From Sulfobacillus acidophilus DSM 10332 (GTDB lineage: Bacteria; Bacillota; Sulfobacillia; Sulfobacillales; Sulfobacillaceae), in NCBI GenBank assembly GCA_000237975.1, contig CP003179.1, positions 620,001 to 684,000 on the forward strand: a DNA stretch of 64,000 nt. The letters are read 5' to 3'. Positions 35,132 through 44,321 of the stretch are shown in pieces; the first letter of the stretch is position 1; every line of letters starts with the position of its first letter. The position numbers and the translations under genes were made by a program. The notes beneath the pieces were generated by a model. The model was given only the letters and a program-made list of their open reading frames with translations, was not told the DNA's origin and did not search any database.

Positions 35132-36400
35132 TGGACCTATGTCAATAAAATGGACACCCGAAATTGAGACATTAGCCGTGTCGCGCATGATACGCCGCAT
35201 CGGCCTCGGCCGGAGTCTGATAATCCAGGGCACCATGGATCCGCTGCCGATTATAGAAAATCTCGATATAGGCAAAGATTGCCCGTTCGGCTTCCTCTCG
35301 GCTTCGAAATTTCGTCAGGTAAATGAGCTCCTTTTTCAAGAGGCTATGCCATGATTCAATCATGGCATTATCATAGCAATTCCCTTTCCGGCTCATGCTG
35401 GCCGTCATCCCGTATTGCTTAAGGCGCTCTTGGTACGCCGTTGCGGCATATTGGCTCCCCCGGTCCGAATGATGCAGCACGCCGGCCGGCGGCCGGCTGT
35501 GCGTGACCGCGCGGTCTAAGGCCCGGAGAACTAAGTCTTGCGTCATGCGCCGATCTACCGCCCATCCCACAATTTTTCGGGTGTACAAGTCCTCGAGGCT
35601 TGCTCAAGAGAGCCATCCTTCCTCGGTGGGGATGTACGTGATATCTGCCATCCACACGGCATGCGGACGATCCGCGGTAAAGGTTTGATTCAGCACATTC
35701 TCGTGGACGGGGAATGCGTGCCGCGAATTGGTCGTGGCCTGATATTTGCGTACCACCCGGGACCGCAGCCGATGGTCGTGCATCAACCGCGCTACCGTTT
35801 TTTGACTAATGCGCTCGCCTTCCCGCCGTAACACGGCGGTGATTTTGGGGCTGCCGTAGCGTTCCCCTGATGCCATAAACACCGCTCGAATCCGTTCGAC
35901 CCGCCGGGCCCGGATTTGCGCCTGAGTACTGGGAGGGCGATGGCGCCACGCATCATACCCGCTTCGCGAAACGTCGAGGATCTGGCACCTCTGCGTGATC
36001 GAGAAGGTGAAGCGGTGTTCATGAATGAACTGAAAGATTACTTCCGATCGTGGGTGAAGATGCGCATCGCTTTTTTTCGGATCGCCTTGTCCTCTTCGAG
36101 ATCCCGAATACGCCGCGGCAAATCGCGCAGAGCTTGGTCCTCCGCTTTCAGATGCCCGCTGCCCACAAAGGGTTCGACGGGGTCGGCTTTGTAGGCGGCG
36201 ACCCAGGCATACAAGGTTTTGCTAGGAATGCCCAGTTCGCGGGCCACTTGGGCTCCACTTTTTTGTTGGGTTAACACGAGTTGAACCGCTTGTTCTTTAA
36301 ACGCTCGATCATATTGATTGGCCATCGGATTCACCTCAATGGAGAATTATTGTATCATCTTGTCTCAATTCGAGGTGTCCACAATTTAGACTAACATCCA
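35132..36400 (-). mobile_element. IS3-B copy 3 (1269 bp)
   Basis: TGGACCTATG...CTAACATCCA ends with TGG duplications (35129-35131 and 36401-36403). OrfA (ATG at 36325 to 36038) is intact. In orfB the homopolymer is A5, giving LYTRKIVGW in the correct frame, so the only defect is the TGA at 35604-35606 in GWLS*ASLEDLY, shared with copies 1 and 2. Because this copy has a perfect target duplication, it transposed while probably already carrying the TGA. Confidence 0.93.
36038..36325 (-). CDS. IS3-B OrfA (copy 3)
   Basis: 95 residues, same sequence as the copy 2 OrfA (MANQYDRAFKEQAVQL...). ATG behind GAGGTG. Complete helix-turn-helix and coiled coil. Confidence 0.88.
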   Translation of the reverse strand: MANQYDRAFKEQAVQLVLTQQKSGAQVARELGIPSKTLYAWVAAYKADPVEPFVGSGHLKAEDQALRDLPRRIRDLEEDKAIRKKAMRIFTHDRK

Positions 36401-36803
36401 TGGCTCTCATCGAGCACCAACACGGGCAACCGGCCGTGCTGTGTGGCCAACGTCCACAGGGTGTGCCGGACCGCCCGTTCGGTGTCGTCGGTCCGCGGCG
36501 AGACCGGGACGGCGAGGGCATGGGCCACCGCCCGATATAAATGCCGCGGCGTCCAAGTTTCTGCGACGGGCAGATAACATAGCTGATACTGGGCGGGATT
36601 CAGCGGGTGTAGCACGGCGCGGAGCGCCGTGGTTTTTCCCACGCCGGATTCTCCCGTGAGCACCAAAAACCCCCGGTCCTCGAGGACATGGCGAATCCGC
36701 GCCCGCGCTTCTTGCCACGATGGCGCCGGAAACAATCGCTCCACCGGGAGATCGCGGCTAAAGGGCGGCCGCTGGCACCCCCAATAGTGCCACCACGTGT
36801 CAC

Positions 36804-38174
36804 TCATAGCGGTCCCTCCTCTTCCGGGGGGCGGTAGCGGAGGCCCGCCGGGCGGCGGGCTCGCTGCCGCGCTTCCAGGACGGTGAGATAACTCAGGCCG
36901 GTTGACGCAGGAGGGGTCGAGGGCGCGTCCGCAGCGGGCGGCTGTGTCAGCTGATCGGCGCGCACCGCCCGCCCGTCATATGCGTCGTGATACCAGACGT
37001 CGATCGTATCGGGTTGGTGGGGATCAAACCGGAGCTGAACCTCCGCTTGCAACAAGCCTTCCGGGACGACCCAGCGGTGGCCGGCCCAGCGCAGTTGGCC
37101 CGTTTTGTCCACCCGCCGGGTGACCTCGACGCGAAAAGCGGCGCGCAAGGCTTCCCAGCTGAGGGGCCGATGACAGCCGCCCCGCCCCCAACGGACGAGG
37201 GGCGGCTCGCCCGTTTCGCTGTGGACCCGCCGATGATAGTGCTCTTCGCACCAGGCCTGAAACCAGGTGTTGAGTTGGCCCAAGGAGTCGGCGGGTTGTG
37301 CCCGCAACTCCGGCAAAAACGAGGACTGCACATGGCCCCAGAGGCGTTCTTGTTTGCCTTTGCCGGCGGGCTCGTAGGGGGTCGCATGGATGAGCCGAAT
37401 ATTGAGCCGAGCACAAATCGTGGCAAGGCGATCACTGCTATAGGGCCCCCCGTTGTCCACATACAAGCGCTGGGGAGCACCCCAGCGCTGCAGCGCCTCC
37501 CACAGTAAGTCTTCCAATACCGTGAGATCGGCTTGCCAGGCAAACTGGCCGGCGACAATGCGCCGGGAATAGTCGTCCATTAAGACCCAACAATACGTGG
37601 GACGTTTGCGCTGCGGATCCTCCGGCGTCGGGTCGGGCAGATACGGCCCGTTCATGATATCACTTTGCCATAGCGCCCCCGGCTCCGGCGCTTCCCAGCG
37701 CCGATAGCGTTTGGGTGCCGCGGTGCGTAAGCGCCGCCGGGTGATGCCCGCAGATGCCCAATGCCGATACAGGGTCGACCGGCGCATGCGGTCCACCAGG
37801 CCGGCGTCGAGGCCCGCGGTGGGAGCCCACGCCCGCAAAAGGGCCATGACCTGATCGGCGCTGCGTTCGGGAACTTCCCGCTTCAGGGCTACCGCCTGCA
37901 CCCAGAGGGGGTCAGAAAACGCTCGGCGCGTCCCATGATCGCGGCGGCGCTGGGGGCGTAAGGCGTCCAGGCCGCCCGCCCGATAGGCGGCACAATAGCG
38001 TTGGATGCTCCGGGACGAGGGGACCCACACCTGGCCATCCGGCGTGGTCGGGGGATGATCGCGTAAAAAGGCCCAATAGGCGGCTCGATCGGCGGCCGAG
38101 ACAGCCGGATCCAAGAGCGGGCTGATGAGCCGATAGCGAAACAACGCCCACGCGTCCCGTTCTGCGTTGGTCAT
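36804..38174 (-). CDS. Tn-B DDE transposase (TniA/Mu-like)
   Basis: 456 residues from the ATG at 38174 (MTNAERDAWALFRYRLISPLLDP), chosen because it aligns with the Tn-A transposase start and has AAAGGAG upstream; the longer frame to 38414 is GC-rich spacer. HTH (PSSRSIQRYCAAYRAGGLDAL), core ALWQSDIMNGPYL (Asp), LYVDNGGPYSS (Asp), AGKGKQERLWGHV (Glu), C-terminal barrel (RRVDKTGQLRWAGHRWVVPEGLLQAEV). Clearly the same family as the Tn-A transposase but well diverged. Intact. Confidence 0.9.
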   Translation of the reverse strand: MTNAERDAWALFRYRLISPLLDPAVSAADRAAYWAFLRDHPPTTPDGQVWVPSSRSIQRYCAAYRAGGLDALRPQRRRDHGTRRAFSDPLWVQAVALKREVPERSADQVMALLRAWAPTAGLDAGLVDRMRRSTLYRHWASAGITRRRLRTAAPKRYRRWEAPEPGALWQSDIMNGPYLPDPTPEDPQRKRPTYCWVLMDDYSRRIVAGQFAWQADLTVLEDLLWEALQRWGAPQRLYVDNGGPYSSDRLATICARLNIRLIHATPYEPAGKGKQERLWGHVQSSFLPELRAQPADSLGQLNTWFQAWCEEHYHRRVHSETGEPPLVRWGRGGCHRPLSWEALRAAFRVEVTRRVDKTGQLRWAGHRWVVPEGLLQAEVQLRFDPHQPDTIDVWYHDAYDGRAVRADQLTQPPAADAPSTPPASTGLSYLTVLEARQRARRPAGLRYRPPEEEGPL

Positions 38175-38412
38175 GAGGCGTTCCACTCCTTTCCCCTTGA
38201 CCGTACGGCGAACCGGACGACCTGGGGAGAGATCAATCAGGGTGGAAACCCCGCGGGCGTGCGACCCAGCCGCCGACGGAGGTGGGTATGGCGGGGAAGG
38301 ACGCCGCCGGGTAACCCGGTGGGCACCCAGGTCCGCCAGGTCACGAACCCCGTCGGGGTGCCCAATTCCCACACGGCGCCTAACACGAGAGCCACCGCCT
38401 GGAGAATGCCCC

Positions 38413-39802
38413 ATTTTTCGTGGAAATTGAAACTAGCGATCCCGATGGCTCTCTGGTTTACTAGAGAGGTCTAACCCATCATGAAGGAGGAATCGCTAGT
38501 GGCTTCCAGTATAACGAAAAAGTCCCGCTCGGAACAGACGCTGACCGTGCCGTGGGTAGACATTCTCCAGGATGCGGAAGACGGCTTATTGGCGCTGTCG
38601 ATCCGGGTCGGATTGCAGGTCTTGCAACAGATGATGGCGGCCGAGGTGGAGCAGTTAGCGGGGCCTAAAGGACGTCATGATCCGCAACGCCAAGCGGTCC
38701 GACACGGGACCGAAGTCGGGAGCGTCTTTTTGGGGGATCGCAAAATCTCCGTTTCGCACCCACGGGTGCGGGCAGCCGATGGCTCGGAGGAAATTCCGTT
38801 AGACACCTACCATCAGTTTCAGGACCCGACGCTGGCGACCCAAGCCGTACTGGAACGGATGCTGTATGGCTTAGCGAGCCGCCAGCAGCGCCATGCCGAT
38901 GCCGCCTTTGAATCCGCGATGGAGCAGCCGGGCCCCAGCAAAAGCACGGTGAGCCGGCGCTTTATCCAAGCCACCCAACAGGCCCTCGACCGCTTCCTCC
39001 AACGCCGGTTGGATGACCGGACGTGGGTTGTGGTGATGATCGATGGTTTGCGCGTGGCCGACCACATGGTGGTCGGGGCCTTAGGGATTGATGCGGAAGG
39101 CCACAAACGCGTACTGGGATTGGTGGAAGGGGCCACCGAAAATCATACCGTGGTCACGGCCTTATTACAGGATCTGATCACCCGCGGCCTGACGGCCGCG
39201 CACGGATTACTCGTGGTCATCGATGGCGCCAAGGCCTTAGCCAAAGCGGTGCGCGAGGTCTGGGGGGATCGCGTCCTCATCCAACGCTGCCAAATTCACA
39301 AGCAACGGAATGTGCTGGACCACCTGCCGAAATCGGCCGAAAATCGTGTCCGCCAGCGCTTACGGAAAGCGTATCAAGAACCGGATGCGGACAAGGCCGC
39401 CCAGGCATTAGAAGCGCTCGCGAAAGAGCTTGAACGGGACCATCCCGGCGCCGCCGGGAGCCTCCGAGAAGGGTTGGAAGAGACCCTCACCGTGCAGCGT
39501 TTGGGTCTTCCGGGCCTCTTGCGCCAAACGTTGGCCAACACCAATGCCATGGAATCTCTTAACAGTCAATTTCGGACCCATGCGCAGAACGTCAAACATT
39601 GGACCAATGGGCAACAAGTCTTACGCTGGTTGGCGTCGGCGAGCTTTTTCATCGAAGACACGTTGACGCGGATCCCGGGCTATCGCGAGATTCCCGTGTT
39701 GCAAACGGCCTTAAAATCAGCAGTGGCGCATAAACCCGAACAAAAAACCGAGCAAATCGGTTAAATCATGAGAAAGGATACGCTAGCGAAATTCCACGAA
39801 AC
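38413..39802 (+). mobile_element. IS256-family element
   Basis: The ends TTTTCGTGGAAATT (left) and, reverse complemented, GTTTCGTGGAATTT (right), each followed by CTAGCG, are inverted repeats. Inserted into the DUF6431-type gene of Tn-B. I could not see a matching 8-bp duplication, so the exact ends are uncertain by a few bases. Confidence 0.85.
38481..39764 (+). CDS. IS256-family (Mutator-type) transposase
   Basis: 427 residues, start ATG at 38481 shortly after CCCATC; an internal start at the GTG (VASSITKK) behind GGAGGAATCGCTA is equally good. The DDE residues are in VVVMIDGLRVADHMVV (Asp), LLVVIDGAKALAKAV (Asp) and LANTNAMESLNSQFR (Glu). Also IQRCQIHKQRNVLDHLP (the C-x2-H signature region) and the C-terminal GYREIPVLQ. 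Complete and apparently functional. Confidence 0.95.
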   Translation: MKEESLVASSITKKSRSEQTLTVPWVDILQDAEDGLLALSIRVGLQVLQQMMAAEVEQLAGPKGRHDPQRQAVRHGTEVGSVFLGDRKISVSHPRVRAADGSEEIPLDTYHQFQDPTLATQAVLERMLYGLASRQQRHADAAFESAMEQPGPSKSTVSRRFIQATQQALDRFLQRRLDDRTWVVVMIDGLRVADHMVVGALGIDAEGHKRVLGLVEGATENHTVVTALLQDLITRGLTAAHGLLVVIDGAKALAKAVREVWGDRVLIQRCQIHKQRNVLDHLPKSAENRVRQRLRKAYQEPDADKAAQALEALAKELERDHPGAAGSLREGLEETLTVQRLGLPGLLRQTLANTNAMESLNSQFRTHAQNVKHWTNGQQVLRWLASASFFIEDTLTRIPGYREIPVLQTALKSAVAHKPEQKTEQIG

Positions 39803-40319
39803 CTGGGACAACCTCCACCGCCTGCCAGCAGAGTGGCAACCACCCCCAATCCGCGGCGCGCGCCGCGGGCGGGGGGTGCCATGTGCGCCACGGCGTCCCG
39901 ATCTGCCACGTTTGCAACACTTGATGAACCTGTTGGCGAAAGGCGGGCAACTGGGGCTCCCAGCGGCGCCAGCGGCGCTTGACGGCCGTCACCTCGACCT
40001 GCCAATCCGTGGCAATCCGGCGCCATGACTGCCCTTCCGTCGCTACGGCGGTCAACACGGCATCCAAGACGGGCACCGTCCAACTTTCATAGGGCAAAAG
40101 CCATGGGGGGAACACGGTCTCGACCGTGTGGCAGGGCCGGCAACGCAGTCGGAGCAGCGCCAAACGCCCCCACTGCCCCGGGGCGCCTAGGACGTTCCGA
40201 GCGCGCCAGCCCTGACATTGGGGACAGGGACGATATCGGGTTTCCTGGGTCGCTAAAAAGGTCTGGTAACGCGTGACAAGGGTCCCGCTATCGGGTAAAG
40301 TAAAAGTACTCGGATTCAC
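39803..40319 (-). pseudogene. Tn-B DUF6431-type zinc-ribbon protein, 3' cut by IS256
   Basis: From a GTG at 40319 (VNPSTFTLPDSGTLVTRYQTFL). Zinc site CPQCQGW...RCRPCHTVETVFPPW, then an HTH-like stretch QSWRRIATDWQVEVTAVKRRWRRWE. The frame runs into the IS256 end after QAVEVVPG. Its former C-terminus probably continues on the far side of IS256 in 38175-38412 (a frame with GILQAVALVLGAVWELGTP). Counterpart of 15569-16222 in Tn-A. Confidence 0.7.
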
Positions 40320-41211
40320 GAGCAACAGCAGGCTGCGGTCCGCCAAGACGAGCAGTCTGTTGTTTTTTGTCCGCTCCTTTCCGGCCAGAAATAAAAAAGC
40401 CAATTTTATTTCATGTCTCTGGGGCCGGGGGAATCAAGTTTTTGCCCCGGATTGTTTGGGAGGCAAGCCGCAATCGAAGGATGGCCCTGGGGCTACGCCT
40501 TGGGGCCGCCGTGAGGATGGGGTTGTTCCCGTCAAACATTATGGGACAACTCGCTCAAAAAACGGTCAAAAAACGTGAGACTCTACACTTTGGCGGCCCA
40601 ACTCACACAGTGGGAAGACCGGTTGCGGCCGCAACCGGTGGAGCATGATCCGGGATCCCCGGCATCGCCCACTGAAGCGAATGCGATCGCGGCGCATCCG
40701 ACCGATTCGTCGGGAACGGCCGAGGGCAGCCCCCCGTCCTTGACGCCCGATCAGCGGAAGCGGGCGATCCGGCTGGTCAAGAAGCTCCGTCAGGAGAGTC
40801 TCCCCCGGCTCGCGAAATATGAGGCGCAACGGAAGACGCTGGGCGATCGGAATCGCTTTAGCAAGACGGATCCGGATGCGACCTTCATGCGAATGAAAGA
40901 TGACCATCTCAATAAAGGACAGTTGAAGCCCGCTTATCATGGGCAAATCGGCACGGAAAATCAATTCATCGTGGGCTTTAGTGTCCATCAACGCCCCGGG
41001 GATACCCTTTGCCTGATTCTGCATTGGGACCACCTGAAACAGCAACTCGGTCAATTGCCTCAGACCATTGTGGCCGATGCCGGATACGGGAGTAAAGAAA
41101 ATAACGCATATCTCGACCACCATCGCCGCACGGCGGTGGTCAAATTCAACACCTATCGTCTGGAGAAAACCCCGAGATGGAAAGCCCAAATAAAACGGGT
41201 CGAAAAGTTGA

Positions 41212-41351
41212 AGCCGGCGGATCGGATTTCCGTCTCGCATCTCGTGGATGCCGTTCCGCAGTGGCTGGCCGACCACCGCTCGCATTGGCTCTATGGGCGA
41301 CAAGGGCTTCCGACGCATCGTCCTTTCGTCACGGAGGTCGCTTCCCGATGA
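41212..41351 (+). pseudogene. 3' end of a host gene truncated by IS1182
   Basis: After IS1182 similarity stops, the same open frame continues (SVSHLVDAVPQWLADHRSHWLYG...) to a TGA at 41349-41351. This stop overlaps the next ATG in ATGA, typical of a co-translated upstream neighbour. Only about 45 codons remain; family unknown. Confidence 0.45.
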
Positions 41352-42520
41352 AGAAGCGCCTCGGGGATTTTCTGCGGAGTGCCGTCACCGAGAGCCTGTC
41401 CGTGGCGGCCCGTGTCAGCACTGAAACGTTGGTCTTGAGTTTTGGGGGGCCTCCCGTCGTGGCGTCGGGCGCGGGCGAAGTCGCGGAGCGCATGACGGAC
41501 GCGGTGATCCGGACTTTTCATCCCTCGAATGTGGCGCTCGAACCGGGTCTCGCCGTGGTGGTGGCGCCCATTCCCGAAGAATCCCGGGTGTCCCCGGGAT
41601 TCTTTTTGTATACGCTGAAGACCGTTCCCGACGGCGATGGCTGGCGCGTTCTGCCGAATGAAGTCGATCACGTTTACCCGCATTATGTGGCGGACGGGCG
41701 GTTGGCGCAATGGATTGGACAACGGTTAGCCGGAAAAGACGGAACGTTTGATGTCTTGGACGCCATTCATCCGGGAACCTCCGCGCAAATCGCGTGGTCT
41801 TTGTGGATTGATCAACGTGCGCGCACAACCTTTTCGGATGACTGGTATTACCGCGAAACGATGTATTATATCGGGTCTGTTGAGTCGTCGTCCGGCACCG
41901 GGTATTACTTGTGGAACCGCAGTGTGACCAATCATGGGTTTACGTATTCGGTCTGCACCGGGGAGGCCATGAGCGACCGGGAGCCGCCCCGGATTTTTGA
42001 AACCCGGAAAGCCCTGGAAGAGGCCGTTCACGCGCAAACCATTCCGATTGCGCAGGCCATCTGGGTTCCCGAGGACTTACGGATGCAGTTGACCGTGGCG
42101 GCGTCCCCGACTGACCGTGTGCCGCACGTTTCTCGCTCTGCGCCGTCGCCTTCGATGGTCCATGTCTCCCGACCGCAGACCGTACGGACCTGGCAATCCA
42201 ACGGATCGACGGTGCCGGACTTACATGCGTCCTTCTACATCGCCGGGTTTCAATCGACGGCTCATCCCGATCCGGTTTATGTGGTCTGGCGTCCGGTGCC
42301 GGACGGGCCGGTCAATGCGCAGGGGCTGCCGCACGAGGTGCAATTGGTGACGAATGCCCGGGGGGATGTGTTGGTCTGGCGATCGGCCGATTCTGCATTT
42401 GCCTATATGGCCCGCCAAGGGTTTTTCGCGCAACGGCATCCGCACGCGACACCCGTCGGCGTCATTGAACCCGCCATCCAACCAGCTTCGGCCTCGGCGA
42501 TTCCGGTTCGGCTGGTGTAA
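41348..42520 (+). CDS. Hypothetical protein, first intact gene of the backbone cluster
   Basis: 390 residues from the ATG at 41348 (MKKRLGDFLRSAV), with GGAGG 10 nt upstream and a 4-nt overlap with the preceding stop; longer upstream starts lie in IS1182 DNA. No signal peptide or membrane helix. Rich in Trp and Tyr in the middle (FSDDWYYRETMYYIGSVESSSGTGYYLW). I recognise no domain. Followed by short genes on the same strand. Confidence 0.75.
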   Translation: MKKRLGDFLRSAVTESLSVAARVSTETLVLSFGGPPVVASGAGEVAERMTDAVIRTFHPSNVALEPGLAVVVAPIPEESRVSPGFFLYTLKTVPDGDGWRVLPNEVDHVYPHYVADGRLAQWIGQRLAGKDGTFDVLDAIHPGTSAQIAWSLWIDQRARTTFSDDWYYRETMYYIGSVESSSGTGYYLWNRSVTNHGFTYSVCTGEAMSDREPPRIFETRKALEEAVHAQTIPIAQAIWVPEDLRMQLTVAASPTDRVPHVSRSAPSPSMVHVSRPQTVRTWQSNGSTVPDLHASFYIAGFQSTAHPDPVYVVWRPVPDGPVNAQGLPHEVQLVTNARGDVLVWRSADSAFAYMARQGFFAQRHPHATPVGVIEPAIQPASASAIPVRLV

Positions 42521-42534
42521 GGGGTGGCGTTCCG

Positions 42535-42705
42535 ATGTGGTCGAATTCCGGGCCGTCAGCCCCGCTGGGGCTGAACGACGCAGGGTATCGCGGCTCGGTA
42601 GGGCATTGGCCGGAAGTCCCGCGGTTAAATGTCAAGAACCGATGGGAATGGGTCATCGGCGAAAAGGGCCAGGTTCATCTAAACCTGCCGGAAAGGAGGT
42701 GGTAG
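42535..42705 (+). CDS. Small hypothetical protein (56 residues)
   Basis: ATG at 42535, 14 nt after the previous stop, behind AGGGGTGG. The C-terminal half (NVKNRWEWVIGEKGQVHLNL) looks like real protein. A perfect hairpin CAGCCCC-GCT-GGGGCTG lies inside codons 8-14, resembling the intergenic hairpins of this cluster, which is an argument against the gene. Confidence 0.4.
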   Translation: MWSNSGPSAPLGLNDAGYRGSVGHWPEVPRLNVKNRWEWVIGEKGQVHLNLPERRW

Positions 42706-42708
42706 AAA

Positions 42709-42735
42709 ATGGGAAATCAGTTGTCGGTCCCCTTA
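42709..42735 (+). pseudogene. Start of a gene cut by the second IS110 element
   Basis: AAAGGAGGTGG is followed 6 nt later by an ATG (MGNQLSVPL), one of the best ribosome binding sites in the window. Within about nine codons the sequence becomes the 3' end of the IS110 recombinase gene. The rest of the gene is not recognisable. Confidence 0.5.
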
Positions 42736-43935
42736 GTGCGGCATCCACTTCCTTTCATCATAGATTTGGCCCCGGGTCAGCATCCCGTAGACCACGCCGA
42801 CCCACTGGCGTGCCGTCAAGACCAGCGCCCGCTTATGTGCATGGTGCGTGGCTTCGCCGTATTTCTTCTCGTAAAAGGCTTTGAACTGCGGGTCCCGCAC
42901 ACGGACTCTCTCGGCCGCTTCGATAAAGTAATACCGCAAATAGACGTTGCCCGTCCGCGTCAGCGGACGGATGTCGGCATCAAAATGTCCCGATTGGTGC
43001 GGGCGCCAGGTCAGCCCCGCATATTTGGCCAAGGCATTTTCCGACGGAAATCGCTCGATCGGCCCGATTTCGGCCAGCAAGCCCGCGCCATAGACCGGAC
43101 CAATCCCCGGAATCGTGGTCAGGGTTTGGCGAAACGCTTGCACGTCGCGCGCAATCACGTTGTCCAGCGCCTGTTGTTGATGTTCCAAGACCCGGATGGT
43201 GTCCAGATGCATCACCAAGCTTTGGCGCCGCGCGTCCTGTTCGTCTGGATGCAACCGAAAGGCGCGCTGGGCCAAACGATGCAGGGTCTGCGCAATGTCG
43301 TCGGGCGCTTTCAACCGTTGGCGACCGGCCGCGGCGATTTCCGCCACGAGATCCGCCAGCGGGGTCGCCGCCAGCGTATCCGGCGTATAGCGTTCCAACA
43401 CGGTTTGCGACGCCACCCCAAAGACGTTCGAGAAAAAGGGCTCGTCCGTCTGGGCATACGGCCCCCAGACACAGAACAATTGCACCAACGCGCGATTTTT
43501 TTCTTGGGTGATCAGGTGGCTCAGCTGCCGACGATGGCGGGTCAAGACCTGCAACGCCGCATAGCGGGGGTCCGGCGGGGTCCACGGCGTGACGCGCCCA
43601 AACCGGAGGACATCCGCGATCAGCGCCGCATCGGCCCGATCGGTTTTCCCCCGATCGACGTACGTCTCACCGAACTTCTGAACGACTTTCGGATTGAGGA
43701 CGTACCAGGTCGGCTGCCACCGCTGCAAGTCGGCGGTTTGGGCCAGCCATTCCATCAGCGGCACATGGTACACGGATGTGGCTTCGACGCCTACAGCCAG
43801 GCGACCAATTGCTCGGCTCCCGCCTGATCGTTGGGGACGGTCGTCCGAGCGACCACCCGGCCATCGGCTGCCATGGCACAGACCACATGATTCCCGAGAC
43901 TCGTGTCAATACCGACGTACAACACAGGATCCATT
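42733..43935 (-). pseudogene. IS110-family recombinase with one frameshift
   Basis: The natural start is the ATG at 43935 (MDPVLYVGIDTSLGNHVVC), behind GAGGTGAG. The frame breaks near 43797: EQLVAWL is followed by a stop, while the other frame continues LAVGVEATSVYHVPLMEWL. The rest is complete: VDRGKTDRADAALIADVL (Asp), LTTIPGIGPVYGAGLLAEIG and FPSENALAKYAGLTWRPHQSGHF (Transposase_20 with the candidate Ser). One indel thus inactivates it, or is a sequencing error. Pieces of a close relative are at 10318-10512 and 59888-59922. Confidence 0.88.
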
Positions 43936-44200
43936 CGATCTCACCTCCTTTCGCGGAGGAATGCATCGGGAACGGGATTTCGTCGACGCGCCGACGCCTT
44001 CGTCGCAACCTCGCTCATCAGCCGTCATCGCCGACCCCGGTGTGCGATAGACCGGTGCCACGGGTCTCCGGGGCGGGAGCGGCACCCCGCGCGTTAACGA
44101 TGACGAAGGGACGTCGCCGACTCACAGACTTTCGAAGCCGTCGATGCGGCAGGAGGCACGCAGTCTTAAGTCGTCCCGATCTTCTTCGAGCATCGCCGAC
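43936..44200 (-). ncRNA. Candidate bridge RNA of the second IS110 element
   Basis: Gene-free leader upstream of the recombinase. It contains CCTCC-TTTCGC-GGAGG (43945-43961) and CGTCG-ACGCGC-CGACG (43980-43996), plus further GC-rich complementary blocks up to about 44110. Same position as in the IS110 element at 7.2-8.7 kb. The element's outer end is not defined. Confidence 0.42.
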
Positions 44201-44255
44201 GAAATCCCATCTGGCAAGCCAGATCCTTCCAGATGCTGATCGCCGCTTGCCGCGA

Positions 44256-44283
44256 GGCAAGCCCCAAGACTAAAGCCTTGGGA
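44256..44283. other. Tandem hairpins before the next backbone gene
   Basis: CTTGCC-GCGA-GGCAAG-type and CCCAAG-ACTAAAGC-CTTGGG hairpins in series, ending about 40 nt before the GTG start at 44322. They may belong to the IS110 end or be a leader structure of the downstream operon. Confidence 0.45.
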
Positions 44284-44321
44284 TAGCACAATCAATCTTT
44301 TTATACGAGGAGGCAAGCATT

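Larger units (their letters stand above)
34711..36807 (-). pseudogene. Tn-B AAA ATPase (TniB/ExeA-like), split by IS3-B copy 3
   Basis: N-terminal part 36401-36807: WWHYWGCQRPPFSRDLPVERLFP, Walker A LTGESGVGKTTAL, Walker B start LPVLVLDESH. C-terminal part 34711-35131: LSPHVLQSLRLLLNF, sensor LALLCVGHTELRRKL, lid LPRRINHWARASLMAAW. Deleting the IS and one TGG copy gives VLVLDESHLLSPHVLQSL in frame. The start overlaps the transposase stop, as in Tn-A. Confidence 0.9.
34593..40587 (-). mobile_element. Tn-B, 5995-bp transposon related to Tn-A
   Basis: Inverted termini TGTTGAGTCTCACG (left) and, reverse complemented, TGTAGAGTCTCACG (right) match at 13 of 14 positions. Perfect 6-bp CTTTGG duplications flank it (34587-34592 and 40588-40593), and excision restores the IS1182 frame. 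The core genes run on the minus strand: DUF6431-type protein, DDE transposase, AAA ATPase, the same order as in Tn-A. It was later hit by IS256 (38413-39802) and IS3-B copy 3 (35132-36400). Without these the core would be about 3.3 kb, close to Tn-A. Confidence 0.93.
34208..41211 (+). pseudogene. IS1182-family transposase, split by Tn-B
   Basis: N-terminal piece 34208-34592: AVREQIPFLWLTGRQTPDCRTLNRFR, TGA near 34349, DAYFVDGTQVEANANRYPYVWKK, QKDKLEAAIRELLKHIE...AENAEYGD. C-terminal piece 40588-41211: KKLRQESLPRLAKYEAQ, NRFSKTDPDATFMRMKDDH, IGTENQFIVGFSV, IVADAGYGSKENNAYL. Removing Tn-B and one CTTTGG joins LTAEAL to AAQLTQWEDRL without a frame change. Truncated at both ends and interrupted; non-functional. 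Confidence 0.9.

Noticed and set aside
15417-40587. CRISPR-associated transposon (CAST)
   Set aside because: The TniA/TniB-like genes suggested it, but there is no TniQ, no Cas protein and no repeat array in either transposon.
41177-41347. Longer N-terminus of the 390-residue backbone protein
   Set aside because: The extension reads through IS1182 and a truncated host gene in a different frame from their own; the ATG at 41348 has a ribosome binding site.
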